Shown: positions 1 to 9,938 of the stretch, one piece after another
How positions within the stretch are numbered: position 1 is the stretch's first letter
How the letters are laid out: each line of letters opens with the position of its first letter
Source: Dendrolimus kikuchii
Lineage: Eukaryota; Arthropoda; Insecta; Lepidoptera; Lasiocampidae
Direction: 5' to 3'
Length of the DNA: 64,000 nucleotides
Assembly: GCA_019925095.2 (NCBI GenBank)
Contig: CM034408.1
Coordinates: 3,410,001-3,474,000 of the forward strand
The notes under the pieces: model-generated
Databases searched by the model: none
Told to the model about the DNA's origin: nothing
What the model saw: the letters and a program-made list of their open reading frames with translations, nothing else
Made by a program: the position numbers and the translations under genes

Positions 1-26
1 CATCTGTTTGAATACTAAAGAACTAA

Positions 27-713
27 TATCGATATAAACAGAATATTGTTGAGAACCACATAGCTGGAGAGCTTCAGCATGTCAAGCGAGTTCTACAACG
101 CAATCAGCTGAAGACTCCACACCAACATCACAAAGGCCCCAAACCACCTTCAGTTGAGCGGTGCCCTGCTACCCTACCCTACATCAAGGGGGTCACAGAC
201 AGAATTGGTCACATCCTCAGGCGAGCTTCAATCAAAACATATTTCAAGCCGCAGAAAAAGATTACCCAATTTCTGAGACCTGTGAAATGCAATATCCCAC
301 TCCAGGATGCAGGAGTTTACAAGCTTGATTGTGAGTGTGGATTGTCATACATTGGGCAAACAAAGAGGAGCATAAAAACACGAGTAAAAGAACACATTGC
401 TGACATGAAACACACAAGGTCTACGAAGTCTGCGATCAGTGAACACACGCTGGATAAACCCAACCACTACATCAGATTCGATAACCCACAAATCCTCGCG
501 AAAGAGAATCGTTTCATACCTAGAATGATGCGTGAGGCTATTGAAATCAAAAAACACCCAAATTTCAATAGAGAAGATGGTTGGCAAGTACCACCTGTTT
601 GGGATCCAATTATCAAAACTATTAAGACCCAAACCCAGCAAAAACCAGCTGCCAGACCTCAAGACACTGTGAGGTCTTTCTGCGTACAACGGAACACAAA
701 CCAACTTGACTGA
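27..713 (+). CDS. PLE protein, C-terminal part with GIY-YIG endonuclease domain
   Basis: The open frame runs from just after an in-frame TAA at 24-26 to TGA at 711-713, about 228 codons. The first part carries the linker typical of PLE proteins (PYIKGVTDRIGHILRR near residue 52). A GIY-YIG nuclease core follows: GVYKL, a CxC pair (CECG), then SYIGQTKRSIKTRVKEH. In PLEs this domain nicks target DNA for reverse transcription. The reverse transcriptase lies upstream of the window or was lost. The stop at 24-26 suggests a decayed copy, so no start codon is assigned. The frame ends in a basic tail before the UTR. The domain call is confident; activity is not implied. Confidence 0.85.
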   Translation, partial: YRYKQNIVENHIAGELQHVKRVLQRNQLKTPHQHHKGPKPPSVERCPATLPYIKGVTDRIGHILRRASIKTYFKPQKKITQFLRPVKCNIPLQDAGVYKLDCECGLSYIGQTKRSIKTRVKEHIADMKHTRSTKSAISEHTLDKPNHYIRFDNPQILAKENRFIPRMMREAIEIKKHPNFNREDGWQVPPVWDPIIKTIKTQTQQKPAARPQDTVRSFCVQRNTNQLD

Positions 714-972
714 TAATTACTTTTATTTTTCCTTCCACCCATTTTAATATTATATAAAATTATTAGAGCTAGGCATGTTTGCTGAAGAGTTTCTTGCGCC
801 GCTTCTTCTCTTCAAGCCATAACATGTTGCGAAGCGGTAGTAAATTAGATTAGGCTCCCATAGATTAAATAATAACCATAAACAAAATTAAAATTAAATA
901 ATTAAAATTAATAAGTTGGCGGTAGGCTAAATAAAACTTTAACAATACTCGTTGACACTTGACATCTTTGTC

Positions 973-1014
973 TTCCGTGATCACGGCCACTGAAAAGTGG
1001 CCGAAACGTCGGAA
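973..1014 (+). other. hammerhead-ribozyme-like fold in PLE 3' UTR
   Basis: TTCC, then GTGATCAC, a 7-bp stem with GAAA loop (GGCCACT/AGTGGCC), then GAAAC-GTC-GGAA. This order matches a type I hammerhead with a minimal stem III, and GGAA could pair with TTCC. The first core deviates from CUGAUGA, so it is probably degenerate. The motif recurs in most PLE tails here. Confidence 0.35.
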
Positions 1015-1156
1015 AAACCAAAATCAAATAAAATTACCGCGCTTAAAACCGTTAAAACGTAGTTTTATTATGTATACAAGTCGCGAAAACTTAAGAAAAT
1101 ATTAGAATATTGTTTAGTTAAAAATACGCCGGATTTTTTTGGTTAAGCATAAATAA

Positions 1157-1466
1157 CCGTGCAGGAACGGAGAAAGAATATAATTTCCTGTGGCCGGGCG
1201 GCCTGTCGTAAGAGGCGACTAAACAACCCACAACCAGGTGGTAGGGTATTTGCTCGACTGGATGGCGACCACCCCTGGTCTAGATTATGCCGCCATAACA
1301 ACCTTGTGTTGTGTTCCGGCATTACTGACCAGGTTTCTGTCTCCTTTAAGAGAGCAGCAGCGCATTTGTAGCACCTTTGGTGTTGCAAATGTTCATAGGC
1401 GATGGTAACCGCTTTCCTTCAAGTGGGCCGTCTGCCTGTCTGCTGAACTCCTGCAACAAAAAAAAA
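1157..1466 (+). mobile_element. Fam-A retroposon, full length
   Basis: Starts CCGTGCAGGAACGG and ends CTCCTGCAA plus an A-run. About 310 bp. The body carries CCTGTCGTAAGAGGCGAC and GCGATGGTAACCGCTTTCC, the two landmarks used for every copy listed below. Confidence 0.85.
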
Positions 1467-1611
1467 CCGTAATTAATTTATTATTACTAGGTAGAAAACT
1501 TCGCGAACCCTCCTAAAGCACCGCTTTTAGCTAGTTTTAAATCAATATCAATTTATTTTTAGTTATAAAATATGCAAATTGCATGCATAATAATGCATTT
1601 ATTGGAACCAT

Positions 1612-1783
1612 ACATACATAACTTCACGCCAGTTCCCTTGCGGGGTAGGCACGAACAACAGAGCGCCATTTAGGCCCATTCTTACACACCTCACTTGCTT
1701 CTTTGACATTCATAACTCTTGTCATGCACGCTCGTCTGTTCTTAAGGCTCCTGACATCACCCTCTGCTAGTACATCTCCTCTG
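1612..1783 (-). mobile_element. RTE-L 3' end, 172 bp
   Basis: Antisense 3' end with a (GTAT)n tail at the left. Flanked by a 14-bp direct repeat TTTATTGGAACCAT at 1598-1611 and 1784-1797, a clean target-site duplication. Confidence 0.9.
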
Positions 1784-1837
1784 TTTATTGGAACCATTAC
1801 AACAAAACACCTATCTATATACACAAATATTTCTAGC

Positions 1838-1910
1838 AATAAATTATTCTATTCCATTCCGTTCCTCTCCGTCGCGTTCCTTTCCGTTCTATTCTATTCA
1901 TATCGTTGCT
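1838..1910. repeat. pentamer-like TTCYR tract
   Basis: Irregular repeats of TATTC/CATTC/CGTTC. Resembles the pentanucleotide tail of the insertion at 35182-35444 and may be a decayed LINE tail. Confidence 0.35.
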
Positions 1911-2694
1911 AAAATATATTAGTTACTAGTATATTATATAGATGCAGATGCCCTTGCCTGAAAGTAATCCTGGCGGCTCTCCCTGCATACTCTACTCTAC
2001 TCTCCATCTCTAACTCTGCATTTATATTAATATTATACCTAACCGTAGCCAATACATAATCTAAGTGTTACTGTGTAATTTCATTTAAACTTAAATATCT
2101 ACTAAGTATAGTTAGTTAAGTAAAGTTTTAAATAAAAATCTATACTAAATAGTGTGTAGACATATACTGTTGGCATATAGTACGTAATGTTCGATTCGCC
2201 CAAGTTTGGCTCGCTTGGCGCTATCGGTACCATTCTAGGACGGGCATATCCCGTTTTATTTATTGTTTATTGTGTTTACAGTCAGGATGGCATTTCGATA
2301 TCTTAGGTTTTGACCGTTATATAAATTTCTGCTTCGAAACACAAAGGAGAACATTTAAAAATAAGCACTTGACAATAAACCTTTTAAAATGAAGAGTACG
2401 CGGACGACTCTCGGGTTAAACTCAGGGTACCGTGTGGTGAATAAAGAAACCTTATTATTTGGCCCGCGTATTGGAGTCTTCATTAGACACACCTTTGGTA
2501 AAGTACATAACATAATACAATTAAAAGATTATCGTCTTTCATTAGAGAACAGCGACATCTAGTGAGCGATCAAATATAACAATTTATATTGAGCCGATGT
2601 GAAGCGTTTAATAGTATGTCCATCGTTATAACGTAACTATAAAACAAATGGAAGAAGAATACTTATAAGCAGTTATAAAATCACTCTATTTTTT
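1911..2694. other. unassigned AT-rich stretch, LTR-like in part
   Basis: No coding signal. From 2168 (TGTTGGC) it has an AATAAA-rich, LTR-like composition around 2360-2460, but I find no partner LTR, primer site or terminal repeat. Confidence 0.3.
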
Positions 2695-2900
2695 CATCTT
2701 CTCTCTCCTTCTTCAGTCATTTGGGATCGGCACAATATGTCTTTCACACAATCCATTTAATATCATCACACACATCACATTTTCGGTCTATCTTTATACT
2801 TGTATCCATAGATCTTCCAGTTAGACATTCTTCTTGACAAATGACTTTCACACCTCCTAATTACATGCCACTACCCCCTTAGTTGTCCTTTTCTTTATCA
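2695..2900 (-). mobile_element. possible antisense LINE 3' fragment
   Basis: The wording of this stretch (TTTGGGATCGGCACAATATG and onward) resembles antisense 3' coding ends of a common lepidopteran LINE. No second copy in the window confirms it. Confidence 0.25.
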
Positions 2901-3018
2901 ACACAACTAAGAATTATATAGTCGCCGATTAAAACAGTAACTCAAACACTTACTAAATTCTGATAAATGACAGCACAGGATTTTTCTCGTTTTTTTTTTT
3001 TAATTTTATAATTTAAAA

Positions 3019-3505
3019 ATTACCACCTGTTTGGGATCGAATCATCAAAACTATTAAGACCCAAACCCAGCAAAAACTAGCTGCCAGACCTCAAGACACT
3101 GTGAGTCTTTCTGCGTACAACGGAACACAAACCAACTTGACTGATAATTACTTTTATTTTTCCTTCCACCCATTTTAATATTATATAAAATTATTAGAGC
3201 TAGGCATGTTTGCTGAAGAGTTTCTTGGGCCGCTTCTTCTTTTCAAGCCATAACATGTTGCGAAGCGGTAGTAAATTAGATAAGGCTCCCATAGAGTAAA
3301 TAATAACCATAAACAAAATTAAAATTAAATAATTAAAATTAACAAGTTGGCGGTAGGCTAAATAAAACTTTAACAATACTCGTTGACACTTGACATCTTT
3401 GTCTTCCGTGATCACGGCCACTGAAAAGGGGCCGAAACGTCGGAAAAACCAAAATCAAATAAAATTACCGCGCTTAAAACCGTTTAAACATAGTTTTATT
3501 ATTTA
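3019..3505 (+). mobile_element. PLE-B, 3' end
   Basis: Begins inside the coding tail (ACCACCTGTTTGGGATC) and runs to the PLE 3' end. A 1-base loss relative to PLE-A (GTGAGTC for GTGAGGTC) shifts the end of the frame. The hammerhead-like stem has one mismatch. Confidence 0.85.
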
Positions 3506-3537
3506 TTTAGAGTTATTTAAAATTATTAAAGTATACA

Positions 3538-3700
3538 TAAGCAGTTTAATAAAAGCCAAAACTTAACTAACTCTAAACAGGCCTTAACTCAGCAAATGCT
3601 GGTTGATCACAACCAACGCTGGTCTTCCGTTAGCGCCAGGCAGTAACGTCACCTTCACAGAAGAAAATATAACTAATGAACATTTAATATCATTCACAAA
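3538..3700 (+). repeat. dispersed repeat, pair with 42590-42745
   Basis: Contains CTCAGCAAATGCTGGTTGAT and CTTCACAGAAGAAAATA. The other copy is in the same orientation. Both lie next to other elements. Family unknown. Confidence 0.6.
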
Positions 3701-4036
3701 CTAATTCAACTAAATTGGCACCCGTAGTAACATTTCATACTTCACTTTTGTTTTGTTCTCAAACTTATATCAGCAATAAAACTGTCTGTATTTCTACAGA
3801 TGAGGAAAAATGCTGAACACTGCTCAATATCTTGAGCGTAATGGCGTTTAGTCAGCTGTTTGCTACTTGCGATCGTAGAACAAAGATCAATGAATATATT
3901 TTGTTACCAAACAATTTTTAAGGTCTGTGAGAGCTATTTGGTTATACACTTTGCTGAGACACCTGGACCTTGAGACTCTACGAGGAGATTAACAGCGAAT
4001 TTGTGCCTATGTTGTTGTATAACTTCAGCGTCCACA
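3701..4036. other. unassigned stretch
   Basis: No open frame and no match to another part of the window. Confidence 0.5.
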
Positions 4037-4285
4037 TCTTATACTAATATATAAAGCTGAAGAGTTTGTTTGTTTGAACACGCTAATCTCGGGAACTACT
4101 GGTTTGATTTGAAAAAAAAATTCAGTGTTAGATAGCCTATTTATCAAGGAAGGCTATAGGCTATATATCATTGCGCTTAGATTAATAGAAGCAGAGCACC
4201 AATGAAGAATGTTTCAAAATCGGGGGTTTCTTAACTTACTTTTTTTTACCTATTCCACGCGGACGAAGTCGCGGGCAGAAGCTAG
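4037..4285 (+). mobile_element. non-autonomous Helitron-like element
   Basis: Starts TCTTATACTAATATATAAAG, ends GCAGAAGCTAG, and sits between A and T. A subterminal hairpin (CGCGGACGAAGTCGCG) precedes the CTAG end. All are Helitron hallmarks. 249 bp, no Rep/helicase coding. Confidence 0.75.
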
Positions 4286-4390
4286 TTATGAATATATCTG
4301 TAAAAAGGGTTATCTAAGTATTTAAAACTAGGAGCTATAGATCTATGTTTATGTACCTAAATCGCCAGGCTATTTAAGAATATTCTGTAA

Positions 4391-4462
4391 TATAAGTTGC
4401 CTGGAAGAGACCGTTGCGAAAGGCAGTCTACTGATGTGCCTGGAAATAATAATAAATAAAAT
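4391..4462 (+). repeat. Z module (LINE-tail fragment)
   Basis: TTGCCTGGAAGAGACCG, related to 9450, 26403, 27055 and 41310, where it is followed by an AATAAA-rich end. I read it as a short conserved LINE 3' tail. Confidence 0.4.
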
Positions 4463-4650
4463 CGGCAAACAACCACACACGTTGTATATGCCCAAGCTTA
4501 GCAAGTTACGCTTGTGTTCTGGGTAACTTAAGGACTACTCTGGGTCCAAACCCAGTCACCTAGACCAGAGTAAATAACGGGAAATTTGTTTTACGAAATT
4601 TAAGATGGCAGGAATCGAGCCTGGAGTCTCTGCAATTAAATGTTACTGGA
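4463..4650 (-). mobile_element. S2 SINE, 5'-truncated
   Basis: Antisense copy with B-box remnant (GGCTCGATTCC on the minus strand) and the body GGTCTAGGTGACTGGG. Compare the fuller copy at 30640. Confidence 0.65.
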
Positions 4651-4691
4651 TAGTAGCTATATGTTCACGTAGAATATAATAAATCGGTGGT

Positions 4692-5240
4692 TCAGGTCAC
4701 CATGGCTCGTCATGCGTCAGAAGCGCCGGCAGAATACCACGCCATGCTGCACTAAATGACATTATCCGCCGGGCTCTTGTCACCACCGGGACCCCAGCCA
4801 TTTTAGAGCCAAATGGACTGTGTCGCGACGATGGCAAGAGACCGGACGGGATGTCTTTGGTGCCATGGAAAATGGGACGACCATTAGTTTGGGACGCAAC
4901 GTGCGTTGACACTTTGGCAGCGTCCCATCTTCCCGATACGGCTGTGGTAGCTGGTGCAGCTGCCGCCCGACAAGAGGGCCTAAAACGCCGCAACTATGCA
5001 TCCGTTGGTAGTGGATATATATTTGCGGCGTTTGGTGTCGAAACTCTCGGGCCATGGAGTCCAGAAGCCCATCGCCCTCATCGAGACCTATCAAAACGGT
5101 TGATAGATGTCTCACGAAACCAAAACGCTGACCTGTATGTTGGGCAACGCATACGCGTTGCCATACAACGTGGTAATGCGGCCAGCGTTTTGGGAACGTT
5201 CCCAGCTGACGGTGATTTGGGACCTATTTACTATTTGTAG
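4692..5240 (+). pseudogene. REL endonuclease-like C-terminus of a LINE
   Basis: Continuous frame of about 182 codons ending at TAG. In order: HGSSCVRSAGR (Cys-His-like linker), NDIIRRAL, GKRPDGM then VWDATCVDTLA, KRRNYA, FGVETLGPW, QRIRVAIQRGNAASVLGT. The spacing PD-x13-D-x-T followed by a basic KR..Y motif resembles the PD-(D/E)XK fold of LINEs with restriction-like endonucleases. That reading is from memory of the family, not a search. No RT domain is attached, so it is a 5'-truncated insertion. Ends GDLGPIYYL. It is the longest of six REL traces in the window. Confidence 0.6.
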
Positions 5241-5338
5241 TTTGTTATCTTTTATAAATTAAGTTTATTAGACTAGACAAAATATGTAAAATTAATCCAA
5301 TTTAATGTATATAAAAAATTAATTAGGTGTTTTATGTA

Positions 5339-5365
5339 TATATGTATATATATATATATATGGCT
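5339..5365. repeat. (TA)n microsatellite
   Basis: Short TATATA/TATGTA tract. Confidence 0.8.
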
Positions 5366-5450
5366 TCGTTACTTTCGTTTCTTGTTCCATTTAGTTCAAT
5401 GACAAGCTTACTGTTTAGTTGAAAAAGTTAGAAAACCTATGGGTTTTGAG

Positions 5451-5505
5451 AGAGACCAAGATATATGTACAGGAATATGTTCCTGTACATATATCTCGGT
5501 CTCTA
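5451..5505. repeat. near-perfect 25-bp hairpin
   Basis: Arms AGAGACCAAGATATATGTAC... and ...GTACATATATCTCGGTCTCT with a 4-base loop (TATG) and one mismatch. Length and symmetry fit a MITE relic or a pre-miRNA-like fold. Confidence 0.85.
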
Positions 5506-5544
5506 TTTTACATAAATACCTCATATAAAAGAATAAAAATATAG

Positions 5545-5760
5545 ACCGGGCTTACGTGAAAAAACCCGTCAAGTGAAGTGAAGCATTTAATCAAAACTTA
5601 TGTGTAATCTTAATTGGTAACTATTCTATATTAATCCGTAGTAATTCGATTATTTAATACTAAGTTCTCGTAACTCATTGCAGCGCGGTCGGCTTCCTAT
5701 TCCAAAATCGGCTTCCTTTAGTCAGCTTCACTCTAAAAGCTTAGGGGCATGGTCTACCTA
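5545..5760 (+). repeat. repeat D (MITE-like)
   Basis: Shares AAGTGAAGTGAAGCATTT and CTATTCYAARMTCGGC stretches with 9585-9690 (reverse) and 13863-14141. The third copy has recognisable inverted ends. Confidence 0.5.
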
Positions 5761-5789
5761 TTTTGTTCCTCTAGTAGCAGCGAAAGGTA

Positions 5790-6126
5790 GAGATTAAATG
5801 ATACTTCGGATATCAGAGAGTAGTATGTTTGGTTGCTGCTCAGGACGTGGAGGGATTGCTGTGTTGTGTTGATTGTTGACTTCGCAAACTCCCATTTTTC
5901 AACATTGAGTGTAACGCCGTATTTGTTGAGTCGCTCGAGTACTTGTAGCAAATTTCTGTTCTTCTTCATCTTCGATGAACAAAGGTATGTCGTCGATGTA
6001 CGAGAAGCAACCTTCTAAGCCTCGCAGAACTTCGTGCATAAAGCGTTGAAACGTCTGACTTGCGTTGCGTAGGCCGAAGGGCATGCATTTGAATTCCAAG
6101 AGACCTAATATCCTGATGATTGCCAT
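5790..6126 (-). pseudogene. Ty3/gypsy-type reverse transcriptase fragment
   Basis: Minus-strand reading gives FKCMPFGLRNASQTFQRFM, EVLRGLEGCFSYIDDI and, after a frameshift near 5960, NLLQVLERLNKYGVTLNVEK. These are the Ty3/gypsy RT palm motifs, with YIDD as the catalytic pair. Only about 110 codons remain, with a frame break and no other pol domains beside it. A dead fragment. Confidence 0.85.
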
Positions 6127-6219
6127 TTTAAATACAGAACCTGATTTGAATCACCATAATAAATTATATATTAAATATTTGTTATAATTATAATAGAATC
6201 ATAGTCAGTAACATAATCA

Positions 6220-6543
6220 ATAAGGAGTAGCAAGTCATTGTCTGCCTGTTTTTCCATGTTCCCCGAACATTGCGACAGGCAGACGCCATAGTCCCCATAT
6301 TCCCAGATCCCTAGTACCACTAGCAGTTCACCCCAATAGCCCGGTACTTTTTGTACTCATTTCCCACAATAGTCCTACACTGGCCGGGCTTGTCCTTGGG
6401 TGCATTATTGTAGATAGGGGTAATCGCCGGTCAGTGTCACGCCACCCCATCTTGGCCTCCCCATGGCCCCACGTAAGCTCTCCAAAAGTCCCGGGCATTT
6501 TTATAGCCCGTAGTCTTTAAAGGCATACAATATAACCAATAAT
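6220..6543 (+). mobile_element. Fam-C retroposon, 5'-truncated
   Basis: 3' half of Fam-C, from GAGTAGCAAGTCATTGTCTG to the CCCGTAGTCTTTAAAGG end. Short direct repeat ATAATCA at 6213-6219 and 6544-6550. Confidence 0.7.
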
Positions 6544-6637
6544 ATAATCATAATATCTATATGTAGTCATAAGGACTACAAATGGCTTGTAACCAAAACT
6601 ACAAAAAATTTGCATAAAAAATTTAATTTAATTTCTT

Positions 6638-6753
6638 AGAGGCCGGCAACGCGTTGGCAACGCCTGGTGTTGCAAACGTCCATAGGCGACGGTAACCACC
6701 TTCCATCAACTGGGCCGTCCGCCTGTTTTTCTGTTTCAGGCAATAAAAAAAAA
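6638..6753 (+). mobile_element. LINE 3' tail related to the Fam-A end
   Basis: GAGGCCGGCAACGCG, then GTGTTGCAAACGTCCATAGG and the Fam-A-like 3' end with A-run. It lacks the Fam-A head, so it looks like the tail of the LINE that may mobilise Fam-A. Confidence 0.6.
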
Positions 6754-7302
6754 CAAATAAATTACTTAGACTTTAATAATTTTAACAAGTTCCTCGTTAA
6801 AATACAAACATTAACCTCACAAGAGATAGTCAAAGGAGTATTATGACCGGTAAAATACGTCCTTAAAATTAAACATTCATATCGAATCACAAATTATTCG
6901 GATGAGGTCACAGTAAAACGGGTAACCTCTTAATTAATTCATAAAATACTGACATAGGTAAGCTTTTAATTAGTAAAGATACAAGGTCCAAGCACGACCT
7001 ACCCTTTAGATTTCATTACTACGCAATTTAAACTAGGACTACCTTACTCTCATATATGCTTCACAGGACCAAGTTATGCCAATAATTTAGATCTTACATT
7101 ATTTATATTACGTAACATTTAAATTGCATTTAATAAGTAAATTAATTACATTTAATACAATAGAAAAATACAATTAAATACTAAAACTAAACTACAGTAT
7201 GAAAAATAAACCTAAAATTAAAAACTAGAACTAAATAAAAAGGAGGGCATAATCCATAATATAAATAAACCTAGCTTAAAAATAAAAATAAAAAAACCTG
7301 TA
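6754..7302. other. unassigned AT-rich stretch
   Basis: Nothing recognised; multiple stops in all frames. Confidence 0.5.
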
Positions 7303-7597
7303 TCAAGGCCCGTCCAGCCCCACCAGACCACTGTCGCTGGGCATTGTACCTAGAAGGCTGGCAGCATTGCCTCGCTGGATACACAGGCTAATCCTTTGAG
7401 CGAGGTAAGCTCCAGCCTTCCGGTCTCTTGTTGTATCGACTAGACGTTTTTTAATATTTTTAAATAATTTGTGGGCACTTGGCCCCCATGGGCCCAAAGT
7501 CTCCACCCCAAACGGCTCAAATATGTAACCTGTTCCAAGGTTTGCATATTTTAGCCGTTTGAGATTTTCGGCAGAAGTGGCAGTGCGACCAGCAGTT
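7303..7597 (-). pseudogene. REL C-terminal fragment
   Basis: Minus-strand frame with AENLKRLKYANL, VETLGPWGPSAHKLF, KAGAYLAQRISLCIQRGNAA and SLLGTMPSD. It lacks the PD...D half present in the 4692 copy. About 95 codons, intact over this length. Confidence 0.6.
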
Positions 7598-7619
7598 CTT
7601 TATTAACATTTAAATTAAT

Positions 7620-7888
7620 AAAGAAAATGGCCGAAGTTATGGCCTCAGTGTTTTGGGAGAGCCAGCGGTAGGAGCAACTCGAAATTTCTTAATGGATGGA
7701 GAGGATGGTTGTTTTCAAAACATGCTTTGTCTCTTAGTTTCAGGATCGAAATGGTGGAACCACGTTCCATCCATGGTCACAAGGTGACGGCATAAATTAT
7801 CCAGATCGCGCTGTGGAACATTTCGAGATTAGGTTTTGAAATTTCCAAACGTCGGTTTTTGTTTTCGTCAGTTAACATTCGTGGCGCC
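7620..7888 (-). pseudogene. mariner transposase fragment
   Basis: Minus-strand readings give LTDENKNRRLEISKPNLEMF and, in another frame, VTMDGTWFHHFDPETKRQSM then KKFRVAPTAG. These correspond to the mariner stretch around the first catalytic Asp (usually DETW, here DGTW) and the following KKFR region. At least two frame breaks, both ends missing, no inverted repeats seen. An RTE-L fragment abuts it on the right. Confidence 0.8.
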
Positions 7889-7994
7889 CAAAGAAGCAAG
7901 TGAGGTGTGTAAGAATAAGCCCGAATGGCGCTCTGTTATTCGTGCCTACCCCGCAAGGGAACTGGCGTGAAGTTATGTATGTATGTATGTATAA
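7889..7994 (+). mobile_element. RTE-L 3' end
   Basis: AAAGAAGCAAGTGAGGTGTG through GGCGTGAAGTTATG plus (TATG)n. No clear TSD; it lies directly in the mariner remnant. Confidence 0.8.
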
Positions 7995-8045
7995 TTACAA
8001 TGTTAATGCGCACTGAATTTACGTTACTCAAGGGATACAAGTTGG

Positions 8046-8372
8046 TATTTAGAGAATGGCTTTTGAATGAACAGACCTTCAACGGGCAGAGTGCCGCCGT
8101 TGGATTGCGCGATTACGAAGCAGCGTGAGGTCTCGATGATGATCTTGCTCTGTGTCTGCTGCAACCCGGGGCGCCCTTATATACTGCGTCGCTTGTTGTT
8201 GACGACGCAGGTGGCCCATTCAGTTGAGTCATTGCACCACAGGACCGCACTCGAAGCAGGGCCGGCCGTCTTCGGTTTGTTGCTATGGAGAATGGTTTGA
8301 CGTGATTATGATTAAATTGATAAAAATTATGGATGCCTGGTGCACCACCATAAGTGTATCGGCGTTTCAAGA
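8046..8372. other. unassigned, locally GC-rich
   Basis: A GC-richer block (8110-8280) with open frames on both strands but no recognisable motif. Could be element sequence of an unseen family. Confidence 0.3.
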
Positions 8373-8450
8373 GTTCACAGGGACACGAGGGTTCCTCCCT
8401 TAATTTGAAACGATGCAAATATTCGGAGAACCCTCCGTGCCCTGTGAACC
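8373..8450 (-). pseudogene. LINE C-terminal fragment (post-RNase H motif)
   Basis: Minus strand reads FTGHGGFSEYLHRFKL then REEPSCPCE. The pattern TGHG-F-YLxRF followed by CxC is typical of the C-terminus of R1/TRAS-like or related LINEs. Only about 26 codons. Confidence 0.6.
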
Positions 8451-8730
8451 GTAGCTATCTATTAACAAACGATAGGTATGGTAAAGAACCCAGCCGTTTG
8501 TTTTCGTTGTGTTTTCATAGAAAGCATTAAAATGAAATCCATTAGGGGAACAGCAAAAGTGGAAAATTAAATTGGAAAATATAATTTGTAATAGGAATTA
8601 GGCTGTGCACACGCGGAGGCGTAACTCGATTAAGTCATAACACGGCGTGTGCGAGTTATTTGGGGAGCTTAAGGCGAGACACCTATATTATTTCAACCAA
8701 CGAGAGCTTTAAAAAATGAATTTGTAAGTA
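8451..8730. other. unassigned stretch
   Basis: Nothing recognised. Confidence 0.5.
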
Positions 8731-9052
8731 TAATAAAACTACGTTTTACGGTTTTAAGCGCGGTAATTTATTGGAGTTTTTATTATTCCGACGTTTCCGC
8801 CACTTTTTACTAGCCATGATCACGGAAGACAAAGATGTCAAGTGTCAATGAGTATTGTTAAAGTTTTATTTAGCCTAACGCCAACTTGTTCATTTTAATT
8901 ATTTAGTTTAGCAGTAGGCTAAATAAAACTTTAACAGAACCCTACTGAAAATTGGCCGAAACGTCGGAAGAATAAAAATCAAATAAATTAGCGAGATTGA
9001 AACCGTTAAAGACGTAGTTTTACTATGTATACTAGTCGCGAAAACTGAAAAA
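8731..9052. mobile_element. PLE-C, two tails head to head
   Basis: A minus-strand PLE 3' end (8731 to about 8907) is followed directly by a plus-strand one (about 8908-9052). The outer ends are the ACGTAGTTTTA termini, so the locus is an imperfect inverted dimer. Confidence 0.85.
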
Positions 9053-9134
9053 AATACTAAATTTGTAAGTAATAACTTTGTACAAATGCTGGTTTAACAA
9101 CTACCGACTGTTCGTATAATTTAATAATATTATA

Positions 9135-9433
9135 CTTGCAGGAACCGAGAATGAATACAATTTTATGCGGCCAAGAGGCCTGTCGTAAGACGCCACAAAA
9201 CAATCCACAGCCATATGGTAGGGTATTTGCCCATCTGGGTGGCTGCCAACCCTGGTTTAGAGTATGCCGCCATAACAACCTTAAATTGCGTCCCGGTATT
9301 AGTGGCCAGGTTCCAGTCTCCATTAAGAGAGCAGCAACGCATTTGTAGCACCTTTGATGTTGCAAATGTCCATAGGCGATGGTAACAGCTTTGCATCAGG
9401 TGGACAGTCTGCCTGTATGCTGAACTCATTTAA
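9135..9433 (+). mobile_element. Fam-A copy without A-tail
   Basis: Diverged head (TTGCAGGAACCGAG); ends at GCTGAACTCATTTAA. No poly(A), so the 3' end is lost or mutated. Confidence 0.8.
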
Positions 9434-9449
9434 CCTTATATATTTTATA

Positions 9450-9556
9450 GCCTTTGGATGGCCAAAAGTTGTCTGGAAGAAATATGGGCGATATGACTGT
9501 AGGTAGTAAAATATTTAAGTTCTTCATTGTATGTAGCATTTTTTTACAATAAACTT
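9450..9556 (+). repeat. Z module
   Basis: AAGTTGTCTGGAAGAAAT followed by ACAATAAACTTTC. Confidence 0.4.
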
Positions 9557-9584
9557 TCAGACCAACAAAACAGGTAGACTCACG

Positions 9585-9690
9585 AGCTCACAGAGTGAAG
9601 CCGGTTAAAGGAACCCGATTTTAGAATAGGAAGCCGATAGCGCCGCAATGCGTTACGAGAACTTAGTATTAAATAATCGAATTAGTACGA
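9585..9690 (-). repeat. repeat D, partial
   Basis: Reverse-complement match to 5640-5745 (AGAATAGGAAGCCGAT, ACGAGAACTTAGTATTAAAT). Confidence 0.55.
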
Positions 9691-9734
9691 ATAAAAGTGA
9701 CACAGTTTCCAGTGGACACATTACTATATGTACT

Positions 9735-9938
9735 ATCTTTATATATATAATTCTTCTGTACGTGTGTTGACATTGAACTTCTCCTAAACGGCTGGACCGA
9801 TTTGAATGAATTTTTTTGTGTGTGTTCAAATGGATTAGAGGATGGTTTAGATTCACAATTGGACCCGGTAGGTGGCGCCGCAATCGGGTTCTAAATTTTA
9901 TTTCTTCAGGGCAGAACAACGTCTGCCGGGACAGCTAG
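9735..9938 (+). mobile_element. non-autonomous Helitron-like element
   Basis: TC start in ATCTTTATATATATAATTC, end CTGCCGGGACAGCTAG followed by T. Same subfamily as 27615-27826 and, by its middle (GGTAGGTGGCGCCGCAATCG), the copies at 39271 and 51355. Confidence 0.7.

Larger units (their letters stand above)
1..1085 (+). mobile_element. Penelope-like element (PLE-A), 3' part
   Basis: The last part of a Penelope-like retroelement, cut by the window start. It has a coding C-terminus followed by an AT-rich 3' UTR ending near ACGTAGTTTTATTATG. The same UTR recurs at 3019, 8731, 16507, 17791, 31071 and 60119, which defines its 3' boundary. Confidence 0.85.
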
